Assembly (NCBI RefSeq): GCF_020382885.2
Contig: NC_058495.1
Location: forward strand, 1,464,127-1,528,126
DNA length: 64,000 nucleotides
DNA from: Scatophagus argus
Lineage: Eukaryota > Chordata > Actinopteri > Scatophagidae
Direction of reading: 5' to 3'
Below are positions 53,667-64,000 of the stretch, piece by piece. Every line of letters starts with the position of its first letter. Positions within the stretch are counted from its first letter, which is position 1. The notes under the pieces were generated by a model. That model saw only the letters and a list, made by a program, of their open reading frames with translations, ran no database searches and was not told the DNA's origin. Made by a program: the position numbers and the translations under genes.

Positions 53667-54177
53667 GTAAGTTATTTTATTTTCTTTTGAAAAATCAGTA
53701 GTAAAAGTGTGTATGCTGTATGTTAATGGGAAATTAGATTGCTGTTATATTGGTATATTTTCAAATAACTAGGAGTTGCATGTAGTCTACCATAAAATCT
53801 GACACGTAAAGTTGTTTTAAGAGGAAATGATTTTATTTTTGTATTTATTCTCTAACCTAGTAAACTGTGGCTTAAATTGTAATATATTCAAATGTCAAAT
53901 GTATTTTATAACATGTAAATCCATTAAAGTGATCAGCTTAAAGTGCTGATCTATTGCCGAGTTGATATTTGATATGTAATTCCCAGAGCCCAAAGCAATA
54001 TCTTAAATGAATTAACCAGTCTGATCCCTAGTTTAAATAGGCAAAAGCATTGCATTTAGAACGATATGAAACAGACAAAGGACGTTTCTGCACATCTGAA
54101 AATGACTTAGTCTGTGCCTCAGATACGAGTTTTTAAAAAACATTCTTCATTTGCATTTTTTTTTCATTTTAATCTAG

Positions 54178-54594
54178 ATCAATCAAGGTCTGCATATGAT
54201 ATTCAGCAGAACCAGTGAAACTGGAAACATGGAGGAGCTGATCCCTTTCGCCAAAGAGATGCTGAGTCAGAAACCCAGCTGTGGTTTGCTTAAGGTCTAC
54301 CTGGTGGGTTCAGTGTTCGCAGTGCTGGGGACAGTCATCGGTCTGGTGGAGACCGTGTGTCACCCTTTCACCTCTGGTGAGGAGATGGATACAGAGATGA
54401 TCCTCATGTTGGCACGGGAGCGGAGGACTGTTGAAGCTGAGCTCCAGCACAGTGTTAAGAGCCAGGAGGAAGAGGAGGAGGAGGAGGAGGAGGAGGAGGC
54501 TCGTGAAAATGGGGCCACAACCCAGACAATGACCCTCTCCAAGACTCATAGACCCAGTCAACGGAGCATGGCCAACCGTCTGCATGCTTCCTAA
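54178..54594 (+). CDS. g0s2: G0/G1 switch protein 2, lipolysis inhibitor (coding exon)
   Basis: G0S2 binds adipose triglyceride lipase on lipid droplets and blocks it. The preferred start is the ATG at 54229 (MEELIPFAKEMLSQK), giving 121 aa; an in-frame ATG at 54196 would add 11 residues without family similarity. Visible parts from the preferred start: ELIPxAKEM; one hydrophobic segment (KVYLVGSVFAVLGTVIGLVE, about residues 22-41) that in human covers the lipase-binding region; ETVCxPF just after it; a variable acidic linker with an uninterrupted run of 11 Glu; and the conserved end SMANRLHAS, like SNRQHAS in human. The protein is 18 residues longer than the 103-aa human form, mostly from the Glu run. 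Single coding exon; stop TAA at 54592-54594. The neighbour LAMB3 matches human order. Confidence 0.93.
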   Translation: MNQGLHMIFSRTSETGNMEELIPFAKEMLSQKPSCGLLKVYLVGSVFAVLGTVIGLVETVCHPFTSGEEMDTEMILMLARERRTVEAELQHSVKSQEEEEEEEEEEEARENGATTQTMTLSKTHRPSQRSMANRLHAS

Positions 54595-56317
54595 AGGGGT
54601 GAAACCCAAGTGACTTGAGATATTCATTGTTACACCACTGACTTGTGCAACACGTGCATAGTCTGAAGCTTTACAGACAGCTAAATTAGAAGTGGCTGAG
54701 CTGCCTGCTGTTTTGTGCTGCTTATTAAATACGCCTTCTGATGCTGTCAGAAATGTTTATCTGTGTACCTATACGCACTGGGCATGAAAGATCCCCAAAG
54801 GCCCCAGTGACAGCCTACATGGAAGAGCTGACATGTTTTGACATAACTCAAATGGAAAAAAAACAAATCATGGACAGATATGGACAAAACATGAAGAACT
54901 GACAAATGTGTCATAAGTTCATCCTCTTTATCAAACAGTGATCTACAGGTTAATGTGAATCTTGTCAGGATACAAGACATGAAAACCCTGAGATAAATAA
55001 AACATCCATTACGCATGCCTGTCTTTCTCAGAGACAAAAGGAAAACAGCAGACAGACAAAACTATGCTCTACAGGGTCCATTTTGTCAAAGGTTAGGACT
55101 TCAGAACTTGAAGTTAGGAGTTATGAGGAGTATGTGAAGACAGCATTGTGTTGAGATACTGTCTGGCTGTGGTAAACTGTTGTGTAACGCCACCTGTTGT
55201 CTGGTGGGTGTATATGATCTGCCACTCCACCTACATCCTGTGTTCAAGGAGAGCAATGTTTGCTGAAAACTTTAATACTGTATATACAACACTTTTTTCA
55301 TAACAATAAAGGTGATATTTTATTTATCATATTTTATTTGATTTGTTATGTCTTCTCTCCCGCTGGTTTGTTTGCTGTATGGTTTACAATCTATTTTTGT
55401 ATCCTCAGGGTCCAGCCCAATGAACTCCAGTATCCCCTCATCAAAACCATTATTTATTTTCCAGATGTGTTCATTTATTGCAAACTAGATGTTATTTAAC
55501 TATTAATCATATAAAACACAATATAATAGCGGATGTTACAACATTTTATAAAATTGATTATTGGGTTTACACTTGCATTAGTATGAACTGCATTCATAGT
55601 CCAAACACATGGAGTGGCAAATCCAGGGAAGCATTTTTACATTATGCTACTTTAGGTTGTCTATTTCATTAGTTTATCCATAACTTTTAGCTCAGCCTTT
55701 GCTTTTAGCTATTATCAACTATTTATCTTATCTGCTCATTTTGCTAACTAGTTTTCAGGTAGTCTTTGCAGTAACCACTTAATGAATTGTTATAGGGGGA
55801 CAAGGGGATAAAATGTTCCCCCATCAACCTTGTGACACCTATGGAGTTTCTGACAACCACTTCCAAAGTCAGGGTTATAGACCCATATATATATATACAT
55901 ATAAATAATAAAAGCCCAACGTTTTTTCAGAACACAGAAAGATTTTCTTTCAAATTAGACTGCGGCAGTTACAGGTTCTTGACTTTAAGCACAGCAATTC
56001 GAAAATTGCAATTTGTAATACGAGCAATCTATTTAAAAGGATTTGCTAATGATACTTAAAGGTTAAGCTAACTAAAGTTTTGTTTGAAACGTGCCAATCT
56101 CCTCAGTTTTGCCACGTTCAACCTTGTCTATCATCCCTGGTGCTTCTTCACACTTACTTATTTATTTGTTGAGGAATCTGCCTCTCTCTCTCAAGTACTT
56201 TGACATAATTTTGCATAATTTGTTTCTCTTTAGCAGCAGGTGTGTTTTGCACGTCTAACTGTGTTTTAATCGTACAAATTTCATAATAAAAATGGGGTTA
56301 GGGTATTAGATGAAGCA
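54595..56317. other. G0S2 3' UTR and spacer
   Basis: Candidate poly(A) signals AATAAA occur near 54995 and 55305. The rest is AT-rich, with no gene recognised. Confidence 0.4.
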
Positions 56318-56562
56318 CTTAACCGGTCAAGGCAGATGGCCACCCATCTTGAACTGGGGTCTGCCCAGTGGTTTCTGCCTTCTAAAAGGCAGTTTTTCCT
56401 CACCACTGTCGCCAAGTGCTTGGTAAAGGGGGAATGTTGGGTTCTCTATATTACAATTTAATTAAAGAGTTTGGTCTAGACCTGATCTAATTGGAAAGTG
56501 TCATGAGATAACTTTTGTTGTGAACTATATAAATAAATTGAATTGATTGAATTGAATAGATG
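56318..56562 (+). mobile_element. L2-like LINE 3' end, family A
   Basis: AACCGGTCAAGGCAGATGGC, CAGTTTTTCCTCACCACTG, AGTTTGGTCTAGACCTG, then a short ACTATATAAATAAATTG and GAATTGATTGAATTG tail. Confidence 0.75.
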
Positions 56563-56629
56563 AAATGTGTCTTATTGGTAACAGTTTATTCATTTATCAT
56601 GTTAATATATATAAATTGTATTGTCAGGG

Positions 56630-56875
56630 ATATACACCAATCATCCACAACATTAATAGCTACCACCTGCTTATTATTTTTGTACACCCCCTTTGTGCTG
56701 CCAAAACAGCTCTGACTTGTCTGAGAAGGGGACACAGGACCTCTGAAGTATTTTGTTTTCACCGGCATCAGAATGTTGGATGCTCTGGGCCCTGTGCATT
56801 GAAGGGTGGGGGGGTCGTTCCATAATGTTTAGGTGGGAGGTGTGTGTCAAAGAACATCCACATAATTGCCAGACC
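56630..56875. mobile_element. Partial copy of the family D repeat
   Basis: Starts ACACCAATCATCCACAACATT, like the left end of the 21231-21694 element. It carries CTTTGTGCTGCCAAAACAGC and ends with GTGTCAAAGAACATCCACAT. The distal inverted end is missing. Confidence 0.6.
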
Positions 56876-59304
56876 CTGAAGCTAAAGTTAAAAGTTTAAG
56901 TTAAATTAAAAAAAACTTGCTTTGCAGTTAAACCAACCTGTCATGTTCCTTTGTGCTCACTCCTCCATCCACAGCAAACATTTTGTTTAGTAGCACAAGT
57001 GTAGCTACTAACATTAACAGTTGCTTTATCCTAGAATGCACAAGTCCAGGGCTCTGGAGCTCCAGTACCTGAATACAGTACAATGCAATATTAATGTTGC
57101 ATGTGGCTTTGTAGCTACCTATATCCACACAGACTCAAGGCTGTAAGTTCTACATATGTACACCCAGGGAAAAAACTTGCATCCTTAAGCTGTTAACTTT
57201 GCCTCAGGTTGCCCTCACAGTCAGTAAATCCATTATCACTGAGTTCCAGGCGAACACCAGGTGTAAAAGTACGCTTAACAATGTGTGTAAACCTGAGATA
57301 CTCATTAAGATGCACTGCGCTGTTGATTGTTTGCTCTGAACCCCTGCTGTGTTGATGGCTGACTGCAGATTTTATAGGGTCAAGCGATGGTTCAGCCAAG
57401 CAATAGATCCAGCAGCATGGCTCACTGAGATAACACAGCAACAATGGAACAATGACGCTGGCACGTGAACACACATGAGTGGGAGGCCAATATAACCCTG
57501 GATAGTACAGGCAGCACTTAGGGCTTCTCTGTGCTCAGTTAAGGATCAGTTTTAGTTGCTTTAGGCATTAAGATTTTTATCTTAAACCTCAATTCTACAG
57601 ATAAGATGGATTTAATACAGTTTAAATGTTCTTTTTCCTGCTGTATAGCTTTATACATTTGTGAAACTATGCAGCTGGGTAGAAAAATTCTTTAGCTAAT
57701 GAAAAGCAAGGCAAACAGAGTCAAAGTGTTGCCTGCTTCAAGAGGTCAAAAATCATTTTCTGGCAGTAATGTGTCTGTAGAAAGTTTGTCTTGTGTAAGC
57801 ACTTTTAAAATTATGAACCCTTTAGCTGCACAACTTAGCAGTTTAACTAGGGATCAAAAGGACAATTACAGAAAGACAAATCAGAGTGACAGAAGGGTTG
57901 CGAAAGATTTTTTTTTTTTTTTTTTTTTGCAGTGTTTCATAGAAACCGGGATTTGACTTGAAAGGTTGCCAGTGGATACCACCAGAGGCAACACAAACAG
58001 AGCTGCAGCCCCCTCCTCCCTCCCCCAGGCTTTGCTTTCAGGGTGCCAGTCACATTAGTTATCTTAGACAGCTGTCTCTGAGCTGCAGGTGGGACAAACG
58101 TGACAAACTCACACAACTTGACTCCTCTCTGATGATGTGTTTGGATTTGTCCCTCGGTGTACGTAGTGTTTAGCTTCACTGACATGTGGGTGAAAATGTC
58201 ATAAATTGTGATGTTTAGTTTATTCCCAAAAGCAGCTATCAATACCTATGAAGAAAATGTAGATAACAGTAAATAGCAGTACATTTCTACTTTGCAACAA
58301 CAAAACGCTACAGTATGTACATAACAACAAAAGACTAACAGTGAGACCATTGCACTGTTAATCTGTAAGTGCTGACCCCATTTTAAAGCTGTATTAACTG
58401 ATGTTTTTTTGTTAGCTTGTTTTGTTTTTGGCCATTTGGGGAAGGAGGAAACACTACAAACAAGTTACTGTGGTGAACCTATCAGTAAACAGTTGCCTAG
58501 TTACACATCCAGCAGACACAGAGCAACATGATGAACATAAGTTCACTGTTTCCTCTAATTTTAGCCCTGTTTGGTTTCCATTAGATCCTGGAAGAAGTAT
58601 GTGGCTGCTAAATGCTCCACCATATTCACCAGTTATTAACTTACTGTGTCCGTTTCCTGCTTGCTGCTGAGCAGATAGTGTATAGTGGGGATTTTTTTCT
58701 ATCTGCCTGCTGCAAATGAGGCTGCTGAAAGCCAGAAAACAAACATACAATGACATTTCCAAGTATATGACAATCTAAGCTTTAATAATGTTTGACTCAT
58801 TCTCGCAGTTTATTTAACACATTACATATAAAGTCAGTCAGATTCATATACTTCATATATACATATACATATACTATGCAGGAATTCCTGAAAAAAACAA
58901 TAACCCTCTAGAAGTGTGTAATGCTGATCTGTTGACACCTGCCTTCTGTCTGTATTTTTTTTTTTTTTATGTTCTCATTATTTTGCTGTGTTCAGCACAT
59001 TTTTGGAAAAAGACAGTTGAAATCTGAGTCTTATTCCCAGGTCATCAAATACTGATATTTTGGGTTGATGACTGCTCACAAACAGCAACTGATAAATCCG
59101 GTATGTGTGCCTTTAGAGGTTAAATATGTACAATACTGAAAGTTAATATAGCAGCAATAATGTTATGTAAAGATATAGTAAAGTAATGGCATACTGAACA
59201 GAGAATGATGTATCACAAACTTCTCTGTTCTTTGTTTTGGTAGCTGGGACAGCTGTACGTGCTTGTTAGTGATTATGAGTCAACATGGCAGCCTGGTAAG
59301 AAAC
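56876..59304. other. Spacer without a recognised gene
   Basis: Contains a 21-base poly-T run near 57908-57928 and short TATA/CATA repeats near 58840-58875. No coding region is supported. Confidence 0.4.
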
Positions 59305-59460
59305 TTATTAGACAAGACAAGACAACTTTATTTGTATAGCCCATTTTGACAAGCAGTTTGTCTCAAAGGGCTTCACATAACATCAGCAACATCCTCTGCC
59401 CTTCGACCCTCACATCGACTAAGGAAAAACTCCCAGAAAAGCCTTTAACAAGGAAAATAA
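59305..59460 (-). mobile_element. LINE family G 3' tail, minus
   Basis: Starts AGACAAGACAAGACAAC (the reversed CTTGT tail), then TTTGTATAGCCCATTTTGAC, AAGCAGTTTGTCTCAAAGGG and GGAAAAACTCCCAG. Sequence to about 60110 may be more of the same element. Confidence 0.7.
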
Positions 59461-60117
59461 CAGCTAAACGGTACACTACAATAAGTTTCTGAAACATTTG
59501 AAGTATTAAACAGGCTATGCAGTAACAGAATCCTGATTCAAATTTGACCAGCAATGCCTAATTTTAAGGTCTGTGTTAAGGTTACAATAATTGGTACCTA
59601 AAAAGCAAGACACAAGAGACAAAGGGAACAGTTCAGAAACTGAAGTTTTACCAAATATTTAAACAAGAGTCCATGAATACTAGCTAATATGGGTCTCTGA
59701 CTAATACTTCCAAAGGGGCTGAGGATGTCGGGCGACAGGTGAGTGCGCACGGTCTGAGAGAACAAAGGATTGGTGAACAGGTGAGTCTTACAGAAAGGTC
59801 AGTCGATTGAGGCAGTCCAGCAGAGCGAGGCAGGAAGGCTGGGGAGAGTAGGTGAACCTGGGCAAAAAAGCAGACAAGGTATTAGTGCCACAAAAAAACA
59901 GAGAATGAAAACTTACAGACAGAGAGGCCATTCACAATAGCACTAAGAAGCAGGGACAACCTGGCGATAGTGGAGGGGCAGGGCAGGAAGAGGGTGGCGT
60001 TGACTGCAGAGAACGATGAACAGGTGTGCAGGACAGAGGAATCCACGTACAAGAAACCAGATTGCCCTGCTCTGCTTAGGATTGGCTCCCGGTGAGATAC
60101 ACCACACACACACCCAC

Positions 60118-60121
<4 letters not shown>

Positions 60122-60156
<35 letters not shown>
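60122..60156. repeat. GA microsatellite
   Basis: About 17 AG units, flanked by CACA and a G/A-rich tract. Confidence 0.9.
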
Positions 60157-60159
<3 letters not shown>

Positions 60160-62292
60160 GAAAGGGAAGGGGAGGGAGAGTGGACAAATACCAGAAAATA
60201 CCAAATCCTAACACTCTGATGTAGGTTTCACAAATAGTGTGTGTTTTTACATATTTATTGTGTGAAAGACATTCTTTTGGTCTGAGATATTGGTGCTCTG
60301 GTGCTCTAAAGTGATCTCTATTTATTGGCAACGGATCTTGCATATTTAACCTTTAGATGCTTATTAAATGCAAGCTTAAAAGTTCTTAGCAAGACCATCT
60401 TTCTCAAACACTGACCTTCTCCAAAGAGTGATGCATATGAACATCTGAGTCAGTGAGAGCTGAGAGGATCTGTAATGTACTTGGTGTCGTGTGTGTGTGC
60501 TGTTTGATAGGTATACAGATACATGAGTATTGCTGTACAGTCTCAGCAGAAAGCAAGACACATAAAGAAGTCTGCATACCTCAGTGTGCTGCAGCCTGGC
60601 AACCCGGAGGTCAGAAACTAATTATGTTTAAGGTTTTATGCCTTACCAAGAACACATGTCAAAATCCCTAAAAAAAAAAAAAGAGTAAGTAATTGTGTAA
60701 TGTAGTTACACAATACATAATGTAGCGAGGAGAGGAAAGGTTATGGAGGTACTCCATCTAGAGGATGCCACAAAGAAAGTTTGCCTGGTGGACACATGAA
60801 CGCAAGTTGCCCCTCACAGTACTTGTTGCTTTATATGAAGTCAAGGAGGCTCTTTGCCAACAAGTAAACCATTGAAAGTTGACATTGAAATAGTGGTATC
60901 TGTTTCTATACTTTCTTGTCTCTGTTATACTTTTTTAGCCTTTCACTCTAAATAAATATTATCATATTCTTCATTTTATGTTTAACACATTGACATGCTA
61001 CTATTTGATAATTAGCACAAAATGTACAGTTGAGGGTGATGTGAGTGTCATTATGTCTTTTGCATATCATTTGCAGGTGTGTGGTCATAAACCAAAGCAC
61101 TGGCCTGCTAGCTGTAATATATTCCCTCTGAGAAAGGTGGTGTCTGTGACAGCACAAGATTATGTGCAGGACATTTCAGTGTGGACTGCTTCAGCAACTG
61201 CGTGGAGCATACAATAGAACTCTTCTCTCTCTCCCTGATAATGCTGCCCCGTGAGCATACACTGTCACTACAGGTTTACTTTTCAAATCAAATTCTTCCA
61301 TATAGGATGCCCCACCTATTCCCTTTCGCTCAGATATAAGTCACAATATGGAAGCTAGATATTCTTAAAATGCAGTTTTGTCTGGACTTTAGGTTGATAA
61401 ATTAGCACAGTTTTTTGTTGCAATTTGTCAAAGTTTATTTTGTGCACACAATAGCACATTTGAAGTTCATACTTTTTTAATTACCTCCAAGCAGACAAGA
61501 CACTGAATGACTTTGTGTTCCACTGTCAGAACTTCACATTGGTTTATATGTGGGACAGCAGCAGACTGCTGGGAGGAGAGTGGAAAATCTGAAGAAATTT
61601 CTCCAAGGGAGAACAGCTGTTGTCACCGGGTGGTGACATTGTAGTACTGGGGCTTTGTCCTCAGAGCGTGTCCATGGAAAAGTTTTGGTCAACACTGTGT
61701 ACTGCACGTGATACTTTCACTGCATGGCTAAACTGTTACTTCTAAGTAAAGCATGTTCACAAGAAATAAACATATATATAACCAAAAACGACTCACACTT
61801 ACTTTTTACTGTGTCTTCTGAAAACTGACAGCTTCTTAAACAGAATGTACTGCCATCATAACATGTACGAGATAACTTCAAAACAGGTGAAATGTGCTGT
61901 GAACACAAAATGTTTTTCAAGAGATCCTAACACTAACAATATGATCCTAACAATATTGCGATCTAAAAACCTTTCTTTTTCAGATACATTCTTACTTTTC
62001 TACAGGCCATAGTCATACTGTACCCTGCTTTACCTTCTTATAATATAAACACACCACTCTCACCTGCATTATCACTGTTAAAGCATGCAAACCCCGGTTT
62101 AACCAAAGCTGTCCAGCTGTGCTCATGTCAGCCTCCTATACTGGACCACATCAGTCTAACCTTCACTAATAAGATTCTTGGTGCTATTTCCCTGCCTAAT
62201 GCAGTAAATGTTCACCTTTGATCACAGCTCAGCATAAAGACGTTGTACCCACATCTCTAGCGTATATGCCCAGACTGAACAGACTCTCTGCT
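60157..62292. other. Spacer and presumed 3' UTR of the downstream minus-strand gene
   Basis: No coding region is supported. TTTATT at 61434-61439 is a possible minus-strand AATAAA for the gene whose last exon is at 62293-62594. Confidence 0.35.
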
Positions 62293-62594
62293 CTAAACAG
62301 CCGACATGGGCATATTTTCATCAGCACTGTTGGTGGCGGCCACCGTGCCTGTTGAGGTCCCATTGACAGGTGTGTGTGGGGTGACTTTTGCCAGTCGCTC
62401 CTTTCTGTGCGTGCAGCTGTGGCCACAGAGCTGGCAGGAGGCACATGCCGAGTTGCAGCAGGGTAAGAAGCGACAGATGCTGACGCGCCACAGGAACCAG
62501 CCAGGTGACCAGCAGCACCAGCAGAGCACCACACTGCCCACCACCACACCCAGGAGGATGTAGAGAACCAATAGGGATAGGGAGACTGGGGAGT
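62293..62594 (-). CDS. Last coding exon of an unrecognised single-pass, cysteine-rich membrane protein
   Basis: Not identified. An acceptor TTATCCCCAG/ACTCC at 62595 opens an exon of about 100 codons ending in TAG at 62295-62293. It encodes a hydrophobic segment VSLSLLVLYILLGVVVGSVV, immediately followed by a Trp/Cys-rich stretch (LCWCCWSPGWFLW, CRFLPCCNSACASCQLCGH). A basic segment (HRKER) and a Thr/Ser-rich tail ending MSAV follow. The order suggests a type I protein with a cytosolic tail of about 80 residues, possibly palmitoylated or metal-binding through its 11-12 cysteines. Upstream exons should lie to the right, beyond or near the window edge. A CxxC zinc motif reading is possible but not supported by spacing I recognise. 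The clear acceptor, sustained frame and segment order argue for a real exon. Confidence 0.6.
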
Positions 62595-64000
62595 CTGGGG
62601 ATAAGAGCAAAATACAGTTATTTTTATTTACATCCATATTTAATTTATACAGGTGGAAAACACTTATATAATTTTAGCGACTTACTGTGTAATGCACATT
62701 CTATTCCCATACGGAAACAAATTCAAGTACAAGTATTCAAGTAGACATTTTTAGAGTTCAAGCTCTGTAGTATTCTACCACTACAAACTGCAACAGACAG
62801 AGGAAAGCTTGCACACCATTCACCACTGAGACTGCCACAGATCGGTCGGACCTCTCCTCTGTTCCTTGTTTGCCTTACACTGACACTCTCTCTCTCTGCT
62901 TTGCCCTCCTACTGTCGACATAAGACCGGTCCTTTGGAGGAGTTCATCTCTAAAGAGCCTCAGTGGTGCTAGCATTAGTGCAAACAGAGGTGCTAGTAGT
63001 AATAGTAGTAGTTCACAAAAATTAAATTTACCCCTACATGAGAACAAAAACTGCACTTAGAACTACATCAAGATTTATGTCTTTAGTAACGGGCTTGGGG
63101 CTGAGAGCTACAGAAAGAAGGGAAGATTGCATACAACTGCCATAAGAGTGTCTACAAACACCAACAATCCAGAAGCAATACAACTCGCCCATAATCATTT
63201 TAATCTGTGTGTCTGATACAGGTCCAAATCCAAACATATTAATAACAAATTATGTCTTCTAGCATACCTAAAGCTAACAGTCTTGACATGGATGTTGTAC
63301 ATACTCTGTAAGGGGTTGGCAGTAACAGCCATTTAAGCAATAAATAAACCTTATATACTGATGTGCCTGAAGCTCACTGTTAAGATTTCCGGCATTCACA
63401 CACTTACAAAATAAAACAAATTCAACCATCATCAACAACTAATGCACCATCCAGTCTGTGATTCCTCCCTGTGGCAGACTGTCCGGGGTGTATTGAAATG
63501 CATCTCCGCTAACAAACAGCTGGCAATTTGCACAGCAGGCAAATGCGAATCCTCTTGTCTCACTCTCACTTGAACAGAAGAATAGCTGCTTTCTTAGGCC
63601 AGACTTGGCAAGGTCTTAAAAGCAATCAGAAGCTGACAGGCTGGCCCAGACAATGTGTTTGCACCTCTGGCACTGGAATAGAGAGAGATCACTCAAAAGG
63701 CTGCTCTTTGCCATGAGAATCCATCACTGTTTATTGGTTTAGGAGTCTTTGGGTGAAATTAACAACTCATTGGTCACCTCCATTAGTTTTATGCCCTGTC
63801 ATCAGGAAACTTTGCATCCAAATGGGAACTAAGTTAATTTGTTTACCAACCAACCCACTGCAGAACATAAGCATAACCATGTCTCTGCTTCAGGTTCAGG
63901 CTGGGCCCTGGTAACCCTCCAGGCAGGGTACACTTGCCCATGGTTTTGCCCCATATTCCACGACGGTATTGTTGTTGCAACAGGCCATCCAATCTTTGTA
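62595..64000. other. Right-end stretch, possibly intron of the minus-strand membrane-protein gene
   Basis: No exon is supported. On the minus strand 63860-64000 is open in more than one frame, but it has no family similarity or clear acceptor and donor pair, so no call is made. Confidence 0.35.

Noticed and set aside
54310..54627. Minus-strand open frame with a poly-Leu run
   Set aside because: Antisense of the G0S2 glutamate repeat.
63860..64000. Possible minus-strand exon at the right edge
   Set aside because: Open in more than one frame, no clear splice sites, and cut by the window end.

Overview
The window is teleost fish genomic DNA, probably from a spiny-rayed species. The genes are split by GT-AG introns and the proteins are vertebrate-type. 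The spacers are full of fish L2-like LINE 3' ends, tRNA-derived SINEs and long CT/CA/GATA microsatellites. No bacterial features, CRISPR arrays or rRNA genes were seen.

Layout, left to right: a hAT transposase fragment (48-323); the first coding exon of a CADPS (CAPS1)-type secretion activator on the minus strand (2803-3153), whose remaining exons lie off the left edge; a repeat-rich spacer (about 3.2-10.9 kb) with SINEs and LINE ends; the calcium/calmodulin-dependent kinase CAMK1G on the plus strand (coding 12820-24529, 11 coding exons, predicted 430 aa, C-terminal CaaX box); the laminin beta-3 gene LAMB3 on the minus strand (coding 47388 down to 26435, 22 coding exons, predicted 1167 aa); the lipolysis inhibitor gene G0S2 on the plus strand (coding 54229-54594); a gene-poor spacer; and one C-terminal exon of an unrecognised cysteine-rich single-pass membrane protein on the minus strand (62293-62594).

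The order CAMK1G - LAMB3 - G0S2 matches human 1q32.2, which supports orthology of all three. CAMK1G and LAMB3 converge: their candidate poly(A) signals lie 12 bases apart on opposite strands near 25.9 kb. The three genes work in unrelated pathways (neuronal calcium signalling, epithelial basement membrane, lipid droplet turnover), so this is conserved neighbourhood and not an operon.

Mobile DNA explains most of the unusual structure. LAMB3 introns hold a 5'-truncated L2-like LINE with an almost open reverse transcriptase frame and a nearby inverted copy of about 320 bp. They also hold a head-to-head pair of Penelope-like element remnants with GIY-YIG coding sequence, and LINE tails within 4-21 bases of two splice donors. 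I found no convincing new molecular system. The strongest items for follow-up are the inverted L2 pair, the inverted Penelope pair, the convergent 3' ends, a perfect 17-bp hairpin in LAMB3 intron 2, and the orphan membrane-protein exon. All exon borders come from reading splice signals, reading frame and recalled family similarity; no alignment or transcript evidence was available.
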